DNA of 64,000 bases from SZUA-365 sp049663345. Its GTDB lineage: Bacteria > Bacteroidota > Ignavibacteria > SZUA-365. The stretch covers positions 1 through 64,000 of the forward strand of contig JBATDG010000074.1 in the NCBI GenBank assembly GCA_049663345.1. Reading direction: 5' to 3'. The notes below the pieces were generated by a model that did not search any database, was not told the origin of the DNA, and worked only from the letters and a program-made list of their open reading frames with translations. Numbering within the stretch: position 1 is the stretch's first letter; each line of letters begins with the position of its first letter. Below are positions 42,505 through 51,707 of the stretch, piece after piece. Position numbers and translations under genes: made by a program.

Positions 42505-44127
42505 TCAGGACGTGCGCTGCTCGAGAAGGGAAAGCACGCTGATGCATTTCTCTTTGGCTCGTGCAAGAATGGAATCCGCTTCGCCGTTCACCCGAAGCTT
42601 AAAATCCTCGTCTGTTATGCTGTCGAGATTGATCATGACATTCTTATACGCACCCCAGCAGCCGGTTTCCAGCGATTTCGCTCCGACTTCAAGATCGGAT
42701 TTTGAATTGAGGTTTCCATGCACTGCCATTTCTTCCATTGTCTGCCAGCAGGTGTCCACGATCCGCATGGTGGTCAGCGGAATGTCGACGGCCTTTTTGA
42801 GGCCCGCCTGCATCGCGGCGGCACGCGCCTGCTTCTGCTCTTCGGTATTCTTAGGCAGACCGATCGCTTCCATATAATCGTTGAAGGCGTTGGTATCCGC
42901 ATCGATCATGGGAATCAGCTTGTGCATCGCAAGATGCAGGGGCGGAATGATGCGGCGCATCGTGCTGTCCTTCTCTTCGAATTTTTTCTTGCCGTAGGTC
43001 ATCCAGCCCACCATTGCTCCCAGCGCGGCGCCAACGCCCGCGATAAGAGCAGATGCAGAACCGCCTCCCGGAGCGGACGTACGTGCGCCGGTCAATTCAA
43101 TAAAATCTCGAACGGACATCGAGGCAAGGGGCTCCGCATTCTCTTCTTCGATCATGTACTCGATAATGCGTTTTTCGGGCACAAACGCCGATACCGAGTT
43201 GAGACCAAGTCTTTCAACGGCAAGACGGATTTTCTGACGCTCATCCAGGATGAAAAGATTTTCCTTTTCGATATAGTAGTCGGCAGCCATAAGCATGGCT
43301 TCGAGAGGAATCAGGCCGACGAGTTCGGATCCCGCAACGGCGAGGTTCAGCTCGCGTGCATCCTTCGCGCACTCCTCGAACGCAACATGCGGCGGAGTGA
43401 TCATGTAATTGTCGAGGTTCATCGACACCTGCGCCATGTTGTATTCGTCGACATACCAGCCGATGCCTTTCACAGCGGAGAGGCGGCCGGGTACACCGTC
43501 GCCGCGGCCCTGCTCGCGGATATTGAGGGCGATGCGATGCGCCTGCTCCTTGGTGCCGAGGATGTTGACGTTGTAGGCGACGAGGAAAAAGCGGGCGCCG
43601 GTGGCCGTCGCTCCCCATTTGGGCACGAACTTTGCCGGACCGAAATCCGGTTTCCACTCGGGCATGATGATCCTGTCCTTGAGAGCCTCGTATTCTCCGG
43701 CACGAATCTGCTTGAGGCTTTTGCGGTACGGCGTAGTTGACGCTTCCTCATAGAGGAAGATCGGTATTCCGAGTTCCTCGCCGGCGCGCCGTCCGAATTG
43801 CTTCGCGCAGGCCACGCATTCTTCCATCGTCACATTGGCAACAGGAACGAAAGGACAGACGTCCATCGCTCCCATGCGCGGATGCTCGCCAGTCTGCTTC
43901 GTCATATCGATGCGTTCCAGTGCAACGCGGGCGGCGTTGAGAGCGCCTTCGACCACCGCTTCGGGAGTACCGACGAAGGTATACACCGTGCGGTTGGTGG
44001 ATTTTCCCGGATCGACGTCGAGCAGCGTGCAGCCGGACGTTTGCCGGATGCTCTCCGCAATGGCTTCAATCACGACCGCATCGCGACCCTCGGAAAAGTT
44101 GGGAACACATTCGACGATTTTTTTCAT
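42505..44127 (-). CDS. ftcD: Bifunctional formimidoyltransferase-cyclodeaminase
   Basis: A 540-residue protein with glutamate formimidoyltransferase at residues 1-330 (VECVPNFSEGRD, HPRMGAMDVCPFVP) and a formimidoyl-THF cyclodeaminase domain from about 345 to the end (GARTSAPGGGSASALIAG). It ends histidine degradation by transferring the formimidoyl group to tetrahydrofolate and releasing ammonia. The fused form is complete. No other hut genes lie nearby. Confidence 0.95.
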   Translation of the reverse strand: MKKIVECVPNFSEGRDAVVIEAIAESIRQTSGCTLLDVDPGKSTNRTVYTFVGTPEAVVEGALNAARVALERIDMTKQTGEHPRMGAMDVCPFVPVANVTMEECVACAKQFGRRAGEELGIPIFLYEEASTTPYRKSLKQIRAGEYEALKDRIIMPEWKPDFGPAKFVPKWGATATGARFFLVAYNVNILGTKEQAHRIALNIREQGRGDGVPGRLSAVKGIGWYVDEYNMAQVSMNLDNYMITPPHVAFEECAKDARELNLAVAGSELVGLIPLEAMLMAADYYIEKENLFILDERQKIRLAVERLGLNSVSAFVPEKRIIEYMIEEENAEPLASMSVRDFIELTGARTSAPGGGSASALIAGVGAALGAMVGWMTYGKKKFEEKDSTMRRIIPPLHLAMHKLIPMIDADTNAFNDYMEAIGLPKNTEEQKQARAAAMQAGLKKAVDIPLTTMRIVDTCWQTMEEMAVHGNLNSKSDLEVGAKSLETGCWGAYKNVMINLDSITDEDFKLRVNGEADSILARAKEKCISVLSLLEQRTS

Positions 44128-44367
44128 GATTTGCGACTGATATGATGAAACATTTGAATAGTGACGAGCAGCATTGGAAATTGAAAATTAACACATGCCT
44201 ATCGGAAAAGGAAACCTTCCGCCGCGATAGCTCTGATTTGCTTCAAAGGGAGTAGCGGAGAATGAGAATGTTTCGTATTATGTCAGCTGAAATTCAAGTA
44301 CGCTTTTTTGAGCCGTCGGCGCACGCGGCATTCTCGCTGCAGCGTGCAGCATTTAGTCCAGGCACAT

Positions 44368-44751
44368 ATGAGTACCGAGTCCGGAAAAAAAGTGATCCTC
44401 GTCGTTGAAGACGATGAGCAAAGTATGCGATACCTTCAGGTTCTGCTTGGGCCGAACTACGAAGTACGCAGCGCTAACTGGGCCGAGTCGGCCTGGAATA
44501 TTCTGCAGGAATTTCCTATCGATCTTGTTTTAATGGATATCTCGCTCCCCGGCGAGGAAAACGGTCTGCAGCTTACCCGGCGAATCCGCGCATCCGAGAC
44601 CTTCCGCGATATTCCCATTGTCGCAGTAACAGCGCATGCGTTCCCGCGCGACCGCGAAAACAGCATTGCCGCGGGCTGCAATGAGTACATCTCGAAACCG
44701 TTCGAACGGATGTATCTTCTCTCCGTCGTGGAAAGTCTTCTCGCGAAATGA
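44368..44751 (+). CDS. Stand-alone response regulator receiver protein
   Basis: A 127-residue receiver domain without output domain. The acidic pocket is VVEDDEQ (D15, D16), the phospho-acceptor is D57 in LVLMDISLPG, and the T88 and K110 switch residues are seen (VTAHAF, ISKPFE). It may serve as a phosphate shuttle or interact with a protein target. The ATG at 44368 is used; an earlier start would add an unrelated segment. The kinase is not identifiable here. Confidence 0.9.
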   Translation: MSTESGKKVILVVEDDEQSMRYLQVLLGPNYEVRSANWAESAWNILQEFPIDLVLMDISLPGEENGLQLTRRIRASETFRDIPIVAVTAHAFPRDRENSIAAGCNEYISKPFERMYLLSVVESLLAK

Positions 44752-44793
44752 GCGACTCTTCCGATTCCTTCCTGCTTTTCTTGCTCTTTCCGG

Positions 44794-45924
44794 CTAACCG
44801 CCGAATCCGCTGACCGCGGCAAGCACCTCATCGATTTCGTCCACCGTATTGTAGCAATGCGGCGCCAGCCGCACGTGGCCCACCCTTGCGGATACAACAA
44901 TGTTTTTTTGCAGGAGATGCTGCTGCAGCTCTTCGGCTCTCTCATGCCGAAATGTGATAATGCCGGCACGGTCGCTTTCTTCCTCCGGTGTGATAATTTC
45001 GAAGCCGAGCTCACAAGCACGGGAATAAGTATGCGCGGCATTGGCGCGGACCAACTCTTCGACGCGATCATGTCCGATATCTTCGAAAAGCCTCAGCGCG
45101 CCGTGGTATCCTGTGATGCCGATGGAGTTGTAGGTTCCGTTCTCGTAGCGTCGGGCGTCTTCCTGCAGCGGGTTGTCGTAATCAAAGAAATTCCAGGCAT
45201 TCTGGACGCTGATCCACCCGAGGTGCGACTGGCTGATCATCTCCTGCACACGTTCGGAAACATAAATGATGGCGACGCCCTGCGGACCCAGCTGCCATTT
45301 CTGCGCGCCCGCTGAAAGGAAATCTACCGGGGTTGTACGCAGGTCCAGACGCAGGGCGCCGATTCCCTGTATCGCGTCCACACTGAGCAAAGCCCCGAAC
45401 CGGTCGCATATTTGCCGCAGCGCAGCCAGGTCGATACGGAAACCGGAGAGGAATTGTACCCAACTGACCGCGACCAGACGCGTGCGCGGCGTCATGGCAG
45501 CTTCGACATCCCCGATACTCACGCGCCCTTCGCGCTGAGGAACGAAGTCTATTTCGACGCCATGTCTGCGGGCATTGAGAAAAGGATAAATGTTGGATGG
45601 AAATTCCTTGTCGATGAGGAGAATCCTGTCGCCTGCTTTCCACTCGAGCCCGGCGGCGAGGACGTTGAGCCCCTCCGAAGTATTCTGAATAAAAGCGATG
45701 CGCGAGGAGTCCGTCCCGATCATGTTCGCCGCCATGCTGCGGGCTTCACCGATGATACGGATCGTGTCGGCAAAAACGTCGATGCTGCCGCGGGCGCGTC
45801 CCTCTATGAATTCCTGCACATTATTTTCGACATATCGGGACCATGGACCCGTCGCCGCGTGATTCAGGTAAATTTTTCCGCTTTCGAGATACGGGAATTG
45901 GCTGCGGATTTCTTCGATTGTCAT
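44794..45924 (-). CDS. Class V aminotransferase-family PLP protein
   Basis: A 376-residue fold-type I PLP enzyme, related to cysteine desulfurases and isopenicillin-N epimerases. It shows IYLNHAATGPWS, FIQNTSEGLNVLAAGL, SVDAIQGIGALRLDL (PLP Asp) and the Schiff-base Lys in SAGAQKWQLGPQG. The IscS/SufS catalytic Cys loop is not apparent, so sulfur transfer is doubtful and the true substrate is unknown. A DNA gap of 19 bases separates it from the propeller gene upstream. Confidence 0.88.
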   Translation of the reverse strand: MTIEEIRSQFPYLESGKIYLNHAATGPWSRYVENNVQEFIEGRARGSIDVFADTIRIIGEARSMAANMIGTDSSRIAFIQNTSEGLNVLAAGLEWKAGDRILLIDKEFPSNIYPFLNARRHGVEIDFVPQREGRVSIGDVEAAMTPRTRLVAVSWVQFLSGFRIDLAALRQICDRFGALLSVDAIQGIGALRLDLRTTPVDFLSAGAQKWQLGPQGVAIIYVSERVQEMISQSHLGWISVQNAWNFFDYDNPLQEDARRYENGTYNSIGITGYHGALRLFEDIGHDRVEELVRANAAHTYSRACELGFEIITPEEESDRAGIITFRHERAEELQQHLLQKNIVVSARVGHVRLAPHCYNTVDEIDEVLAAVSGFGG

Positions 45925-45943
45925 GATGCGGCCCTGATGGTGG

Positions 45944-48130
45944 TCAATGCAGATTATTTCGCCTACGAGTGATTGTCCGCTGCAGCAGCATGCCCGCTCC
46001 CACTGCGCAAAGAATCACGATAATCCAGAACCAGTATGTCCGGTGCAAGGGTGGCAGTACTTCGATCCTGAGTAATTGCTGTCGGTGCGTCCATATTCCC
46101 TCGCCGATCGTGGCCTGCACTGCGAGCGTGTAGCTCCCCGGTTCCAGGCCTGTGTAGAGAATGCGCCCATCATCCGAACGATGCCAGGTGTATTCCATTC
46201 CCTGAAGCTGATAGAGAAAATGAACCTGTCCGGGATTTCGGAAACTCGGCAGCAGCACGCGGGCACGCAGCACATGATCATTTTCGTCCATCTCTATCAA
46301 GTCGCGAATTGCCGTGGAGGTGTCGTTGATCCAGAGTTCTGAAAGGATAACGCGCAGAGGAATCGCCGCATCCTTGCTGTTGTTGATCGGCCGACAAATT
46401 GGAGGTACCCATTGCCCGACGCCTGACGGCTTGGATGGATTGTAGCTGGTCGCGCCCCTGCTGCTGCCAAACCACATTCGTCCGGCACGATCGCGCAAAA
46501 CCGCACCGTCTTCCATTTCTTCGCCGGATAGACCCATCATCCCTGTGAGAGAAAACATCGACAGAGCACGAAGAAAGGGCAGCTGTGCGGGTGGAATGCC
46601 GGTCCAGACCGTTTGGGCTGAATCGACAGGCAGCAGATACTGGAGATTCTCCTGCGGGAGTACAGTGACGCCCCGGTTGCTCCCGAAATACAGGGCTCCA
46701 TAATTGTCCTGCCCGATAAACGCGATATTGCCGCTGGCCAGTCCCTGTGCTTCGCCCAGACGCACGAGTTTCCCATCATTGCGCACGATAACGCCCGATC
46801 CGACCGTGCCTATCCACAGACGTTCCTTGCTGTCGAAAAACAGGGCGGAGACGTGAATCCCGCCGAGTTCATGAATGCTCTGCACATCACCGGCACCTGT
46901 AGACCGTGCTCGCGCGAGTCCGTCATGCGTCCCGACAATCATCTGTCCATATGCGTCTTCCGCGAGACAGGCGATGCGATTGGACGGCAGTCCATCGCGC
47001 ATGGTGAACACCATGCTGCGTTCGCCATCCCAGTTTACAAGACCGTTCATCGTTGCGAACCAATAGCTGCCATCCTTCGCGCGGTGAATCTGATTGACAC
47101 GCTGGTCTGGAAGGATGAGCGTTGCCGGCATCGGCAGTACGCCAGCCTCTCCCCAGACAACCAGGCCGTTCGACGTCGCAATCAGAATCTCTCCGGTCGC
47201 AAGTTCGTGCATCGACAGAATATCATCGGAAGGAAGTCCGTCACGAGTGCTTATCTGCCGGCGGGGACCATCAAAAATCCTGAACACTCCCTTCCGGCGG
47301 GTTCCAAAATACATTCCGCGGTCGCGTGTCTCGATCATACATGTTATGGCGCTGCTGTCGCCGGGCGTCAGATTTACAAACCGCTGCGGCACTAGCAGAT
47401 AGAGTCCATCGCTGCTGCCGCACCAGACATTGGTTTCCCGGTCAACGCAGACGCTAGTGATGTTGTGGGTGGAAGCTCCTCCGTCCGGCACAAACACGTG
47501 CCTTGAAGCATCCGTCAGGGCGACAAGACCGCTATCCGTCGCCACCCAAAACCTTCCGCTGCAATCGCGAGCCATGCCGTTAACCTGCATACCCGGCAAG
47601 CGTGACTGCAGAAACGCATATTCGCGATCGGAAGTGCTGCAGCGCTGCAGACTGCTGTCGCGCAGGGATAGCAGCCACGCCTGGTCGAATGTTTCGATGT
47701 ATAGTTTTCGATCTCGCCGCGTTTCGAGGAAGCGCACCGGTCCGCGCACGGCATGCAATATTTGATTCATTGCTGTGTCGGGCCGATCCGCCGCATGTTC
47801 ATCGAGGAGCAGGACCCGCACGCCCTCATTTCCCCCTGCAAAGAGCCAGCGGTCCCCGTCCGTTGCCAGCGCAAATACACCGCCATGGATGAACCCCGCA
47901 TGTCCCCCGAAGTGCAGAAATTCCTTCCCGTCGAAGCGCGCTATTCCTCTCTCGGCAGTCGCCACCCAAAGAAATCCCCGGTGATCGCTCACGACGTCTG
48001 TGACGTGATTCTGAGGCAATCCCTCGCCTTTCCCGTAGCGGGAAAAAGGATACTGCTGTGCATGCGCCGATGCGGCAAGACAAAGCATTGCGATAATAAG
48101 AATTCGAGCACCCATATCCGCAATGTACAT
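45944..48130 (-). CDS. Two-component-type propeller protein without kinase domain
   Basis: A 728-residue protein. A signal peptide (MGARILIIAMLCLAASAHA) precedes about a dozen Reg_prop repeats (W-x-A-T-x-x-G-I/L-x-R, as in GFLWVATAERGIARF and GSYWFATMNGLVNWD). A Y_Y_Y-type domain (FLYQLQGMEYTWHRSDDG) and one TM segment end in a basic tail (QRTITRRRNN). The histidine kinase or regulator part seen in hybrid two-component propeller proteins is absent, as no downstream frame continues it. The codon at 48115 is an alternative start. Confidence 0.88.
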   Translation of the reverse strand: MYIADMGARILIIAMLCLAASAHAQQYPFSRYGKGEGLPQNHVTDVVSDHRGFLWVATAERGIARFDGKEFLHFGGHAGFIHGGVFALATDGDRWLFAGGNEGVRVLLLDEHAADRPDTAMNQILHAVRGPVRFLETRRDRKLYIETFDQAWLLSLRDSSLQRCSTSDREYAFLQSRLPGMQVNGMARDCSGRFWVATDSGLVALTDASRHVFVPDGGASTHNITSVCVDRETNVWCGSSDGLYLLVPQRFVNLTPGDSSAITCMIETRDRGMYFGTRRKGVFRIFDGPRRQISTRDGLPSDDILSMHELATGEILIATSNGLVVWGEAGVLPMPATLILPDQRVNQIHRAKDGSYWFATMNGLVNWDGERSMVFTMRDGLPSNRIACLAEDAYGQMIVGTHDGLARARSTGAGDVQSIHELGGIHVSALFFDSKERLWIGTVGSGVIVRNDGKLVRLGEAQGLASGNIAFIGQDNYGALYFGSNRGVTVLPQENLQYLLPVDSAQTVWTGIPPAQLPFLRALSMFSLTGMMGLSGEEMEDGAVLRDRAGRMWFGSSRGATSYNPSKPSGVGQWVPPICRPINNSKDAAIPLRVILSELWINDTSTAIRDLIEMDENDHVLRARVLLPSFRNPGQVHFLYQLQGMEYTWHRSDDGRILYTGLEPGSYTLAVQATIGEGIWTHRQQLLRIEVLPPLHRTYWFWIIVILCAVGAGMLLQRTITRRRNNLH

Positions 48131-48396
48131 GCGGAGCAGCTAATTGAAAATACAAATTTGCGGAAGAGCCGTCGTTGTTGGCCATCAGCGGGCAGAAAGC
48201 AGTTCCCCCGAAATCCCCTTGCGGGGGTAACCCATGAGAGGGAGTTGTCGGTCAGTGTTGAGTAACCGATGTGAAAAAGCCGCAGGGCAGAATATTGATA
48301 ATGCGCATGCACGATGGATTGCGTACGGCACTTGAGTAGCGAGCCTCCGTGTACTACCTTGCATCGACCTGAAAGCGACACAGATTCTGGAATATT

Positions 48397-48780
48397 ATGG
48401 CGAAGCAGACACTTAACGATCTCGCGGATCTTCGCAGCCTCTTCGGCGGTGCTGAGAATACGGCTGATGACCCCGGTGCCGCCCAATCCGCAGAAGAGAA
48501 GGCAAGGACGAAAAAAGAAAGCGCGGCTGCCAAGGCGATCGCGCTGAGCAAGCTGCATGTGCAGCTCGAGAAGAAAGGACGAAAGGGGAAGGGCGTTACC
48601 GTGATCAAGGGATTCTTTCACACGAAAAACGACCTGGAAGCCTTTGCCCGGGAGCTGAAAACCCGATGCGGCTCGGGCGGAACGGTGAAAGACGACACGA
48701 TTGAGATCCAGGGGGACCACAGAAAAACTGCTGTCGATTATTTCAAGGCAAAGGGCTTCAAGGTGACTGGAGGAAGCTGA
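48397..48780 (+). CDS. eIF1/SUI1-like translation factor (YciH family)
   Basis: A 127-residue protein of the YciH/SUI1 family. GRKGKGVTVIKGF, LKTRCGSGGTVKDDTIEIQG and FKAKGFKVTGG form the SUI1 core from residue about 58. The preceding 55 residues are low-complexity and Ala/Lys-rich. Bacterial homologues modulate start-codon selection in vitro, but the physiological role is uncertain. It is preceded by a gene-free 265-base stretch. Confidence 0.92.
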   Translation: MAKQTLNDLADLRSLFGGAENTADDPGAAQSAEEKARTKKESAAAKAIALSKLHVQLEKKGRKGKGVTVIKGFFHTKNDLEAFARELKTRCGSGGTVKDDTIEIQGDHRKTAVDYFKAKGFKVTGGS

Positions 48781-48793
48781 GGAAAGTACTTTT

Positions 48794-49561
48794 CTAGAAG
48801 CGCATTCCCAGTTCCCGAAGCAGGGCTTCTATCGTCTTCCGTTGTTCTTCCGTCAGATTTGCGGGGATCGTCAAATGCGTCCGAATATACAGATCGCCCG
48901 TCGCCGACTGGCCGTTGAAACCCATGCCTCGAACGCGAAGCACCGCTTCGGGCTGAGTACCGGCGGCAATTTTCACGTTGACCTTTTTTCCCTGCGGGGT
49001 GCGGACACGAATCGTAGAACCCAGCAGCGCCTGAGCGAGATTTATCGGGATATCCACGTAGGCATCGTTATCCTTGCGCTTGAAAAAGGCATCCGCCGTC
49101 GCCTGTGGATGTGCGGGTTCACTATTCTGCCGCGAGGCTCCGGAGTTGAAGCGCACTCCCTGTCCGCGTTTAGAAGGACGTCGGCTGCGTGAAGCCTGCC
49201 CACTGAACAACTGAGAAAAGATGTCATCCAATCCACCGCCGAAACCCCAGGTGAACTCCTCCTCCTCACCTCGTCTGTTCTTCTCCCCGCCGAAACGACT
49301 CATAAAATCTTCATAGGACATTGAGCCCGGGGCCTGTCCCGCACCGTAGCGTCGAAGTTCATCATACTTCCGCCGCTTCTCGGTATCCTTCAATACCTCA
49401 TAGGCCTCACCGATTTCCTTGAATTTGGCTTCGGCGGTCTTGTCTTCGGGATGCCGGTCCGGATGATATTCTTTCGCCAGCTTCCGGTACGCCTGCTTCA
49501 ACTCCGCTTGGGTAGCTGTCTCAGAAATCTGAAGTATTTCGTAATAATTCTTTTGATTCAT
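48794..49561 (-). CDS. DnaJ-like co-chaperone, CbpA type
   Basis: A 255-residue J-domain protein. HPD lies at residues 33-35, J-domain residues are 1-70, a Gly/Arg-rich linker follows (SRSRRPSKRGQG), then a DnaJ C-terminal substrate-binding domain (VDIPINLAQALLGSTIRVRT, GKKVNVKIAAGTQ). There is no zinc-finger domain, as in CbpA rather than DnaJ. It is divergent from hsp20 at 49834, suggesting a shared stress regulation. Confidence 0.92.
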   Translation of the reverse strand: MNQKNYYEILQISETATQAELKQAYRKLAKEYHPDRHPEDKTAEAKFKEIGEAYEVLKDTEKRRKYDELRRYGAGQAPGSMSYEDFMSRFGGEKNRRGEEEEFTWGFGGGLDDIFSQLFSGQASRSRRPSKRGQGVRFNSGASRQNSEPAHPQATADAFFKRKDNDAYVDIPINLAQALLGSTIRVRTPQGKKVNVKIAAGTQPEAVLRVRGMGFNGQSATGDLYIRTHLTIPANLTEEQRKTIEALLRELGMRF

Positions 49562-49833
49562 GGTAATCCTGGGTTAATGCAATCATCATACCAAAACATA
49601 AAACAGGCGTGAAAGATGCCCTAACGGAAGCAACATCTGCCACTATGTCTATGGGACCTGTCAATATGGCGCAATTCCGAAATTTTGTCAGCATTTTAGA
49701 CGCACACAGTGCCGTTATGTCATGTATTTCTGCCGTATCTGTCAGCAAATTGAATTGGCACAGAGGTTGAATATACTGTCATAGAATCAGTAAAATCACG
49801 ATTCACACGTTCCACTTTATAGGAGATACTAAA

Positions 49834-50274
49834 ATGACAGTCGTACGCTGGAACCCCGTAAACGAAATGATGAGCCTGCAGCGCGAAATGAACCGTTTCT
49901 TCAACGGAATGCCATCCCGGACCAACCGCGATGAAGACTACGAATCCGCTGTTTGGAGTCCGATGACCGACATCACCGAAGACGTAGACAAATACGAGCT
50001 GAGTTTCGATCTTCCGGGCATGAAAAAAGAACAGATCAGGATGAATTTCAGCGACAACACTTTGAAAATCAGCGGTGAGCGCGCGTCGACAGAACAGAAG
50101 AAAGACGCAACCAGCCACCGTATCGAACGGGTGAGCGGGAAGTTCTACCGCAGCTTTACTTTCCCGACGCAGGTGAATGCCGAGCACATCTCCGCGACAT
50201 ACACCGATGGTGTTCTTGTTGTGACCGTGCCCAAAGCGGAAGAAGTGAAGCCGCGTCAGATTTCCATCAACTAA
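49834..50274 (+). CDS. Hsp20/alpha-crystallin small heat-shock protein
   Basis: A 146-residue small heat-shock protein that holds unfolding proteins for refolding. The alpha-crystallin domain runs from about residue 40 (PMTDITEDVDKYELSFDLPG, RSFTFPTQVNAEHISATYTDGVL); the characteristic A-x-x-x-G-V-L is the TYTDGVLVV segment. AGGAGA lies just upstream of the ATG. A terminator follows at 50308. No CIRCE element is seen upstream. Confidence 0.95.
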   Translation: MTVVRWNPVNEMMSLQREMNRFFNGMPSRTNRDEDYESAVWSPMTDITEDVDKYELSFDLPGMKKEQIRMNFSDNTLKISGERASTEQKKDATSHRIERVSGKFYRSFTFPTQVNAEHISATYTDGVLVVTVPKAEEVKPRQISIN

Positions 50275-50307
50275 ACTCCAAAGACAGTTCAGCAACGCGT
50301 GAGCACA

Positions 50308-50342
50308 TCCCCCGTCGGTTTCCTTCCGGCGGGGGATTTTTA
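50308..50342 (+). terminator. Terminator of hsp20
   Basis: TCCCCCGTCGG-TTTCCTT-CCGGCGGGGGA (written in parts) followed by five Ts, 35 bases after the stop. Its T-run abuts the stop codon of the minus-strand permease gene. Confidence 0.88.
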
Positions 50343-51419
50343 ATTCTGCGTCGGTGCGTTGCCTTTTTCAGGGATCTTCCCGCTCATAAGCACGCTGATG
50401 GGTCGGAGAGGCTCAATGTTTTCAAAAATTATTTTCAGAATCGACATCATGGGTATGGCGAGAATCATACCCCAGATGCCCCACAGCCATCCCCAGAAAA
50501 GCAGGGCGACAAGAACGAGCAACGGACTGAGATTGAGGCTGAACTGCATAACCTTCGGTTCGACGACATTGCCGATCACCTGTTGCGTGGTCATAAGCAG
50601 AGCAAGGAGAAGCAGCGGCGTCGAGACACCATCGAACTGAAGAAAAGAAATTGTAACGGGGAAAAGCACCGCCACGACGGATCCGATGTTCGGGATGAAG
50701 TTCAGGAGAAATGCAATAAAGCCCCACAACAGGGCGAAATCCACTCCGAAAATCAGCAGGATCACGGTGGTCAGGGTTCCTGTAGCCAGACTTATAAGCG
50801 TCTTCGCTATCAGATACTGCCTCACACGCATATCGACGCTTTCGATCATTTCCGAGAATTTTTGGGAGTGACGCTCCCTCAGGGCGATCTTCACCTTTGC
50901 CTTCAGATCTCCACTTCCGGCGAGAATGAAGAACATCAGAAGCAGGATGATAAAGAGATTACCCAGACCTGAGAATACGGAGCCTGCCCCTGAGGTAAGC
51001 AGGTAACTGATTGAGGAGACATCCACAAGGTCCGTGAATCCGAGGCTCCCGGGTTTTATATCCAGGCGCGCGGCTACACTGTCAAGCGTAAGGGTAAATT
51101 CCCGTAGAATGAATGCGAGCTTGTCCTGATACTTCGGGGCTTCCCTGACAAACGAGTCGAAGCTTGAGGAGATGATCGAGAAAAGTCCGAAAAACAGAGC
51201 TGAGATAAACACAAACACCGCCAGAAGCGCGAGCGGCGACGGGATATTTTTTCTTTTGAGAAACAGAATCACAGGGGAGAAAATGTAAGACAGAAATATT
51301 GCCAGAATCAATGGCAGCAGCACGGCCTGAAGTTGATACATCAGAATACCAGCCACGAATACGACTATAATTCCAAGAAAAACGTTTGTCAGACGCAGGT
51401 CTTTACCTTCCATAGACAC
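50340..51419 (-). CDS. AI-2E family (PerM-type) membrane transporter
   Basis: A 359-residue permease with a basic start (SMEGKDLRLTN) and about eight TM segments. YQLQAVLLPLILAIFLSYIF, the large soluble loop with PGSLGFTDLVDVSSISYLL, and the GLAALLPLVAP-like PIPMMSILKIIFENI end are characteristic of UPF0118/AI-2E proteins. Family members export quorum signals or act in Na+/H+ exchange; the substrate here is unknown. Confidence 0.9.
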   Translation of the reverse strand: MSMEGKDLRLTNVFLGIIVVFVAGILMYQLQAVLLPLILAIFLSYIFSPVILFLKRKNIPSPLALLAVFVFISALFFGLFSIISSSFDSFVREAPKYQDKLAFILREFTLTLDSVAARLDIKPGSLGFTDLVDVSSISYLLTSGAGSVFSGLGNLFIILLLMFFILAGSGDLKAKVKIALRERHSQKFSEMIESVDMRVRQYLIAKTLISLATGTLTTVILLIFGVDFALLWGFIAFLLNFIPNIGSVVAVLFPVTISFLQFDGVSTPLLLLALLMTTQQVIGNVVEPKVMQFSLNLSPLLVLVALLFWGWLWGIWGMILAIPMMSILKIIFENIEPLRPISVLMSGKIPEKGNAPTQN

Positions 51420-51707
51420 TCCTCAGATTGAATATCTCAACATACGCTGATCCGGCGTGAATGGAAAGCGTCTTTACTCGTCCGTGCGGAAAATGACAAC
51501 CACTCATCCAGCAGCTTGATTTTACTGGCCCTGCTTACCGTATTCATCAACAGGCGAGAATCTGTCTTTTCTTCGGACATATTTCGCAGAGAAAGACATT
51601 TCCGCCAGGATGCGCCACAGCCTTGACCGGTATTGTAAAAAGGCCGTAAATTTTGGTTCGTCTCGGATCGCCGGGACATTCCAGATGTATTCTATGAACG
51701 GAGCTCT

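Noticed and set aside
48208..48232. Hairpin-like CCCCC...GGGGG stretch upstream of the eIF1-like gene
   Set aside because: The stem is short and lacks a T-run; it is probably a composition effect.
49755..49775. Sigma-54-like TTGGCAC element before hsp20
   Set aside because: The required GC at the -12 position is missing (TTGA instead of TTGC), so no sigma-54 promoter is claimed.
51437..51679. 80-residue minus-strand frame before the NlpC/P60 gene
   Set aside because: No domain and no ribosome-binding site; it is treated as chance.
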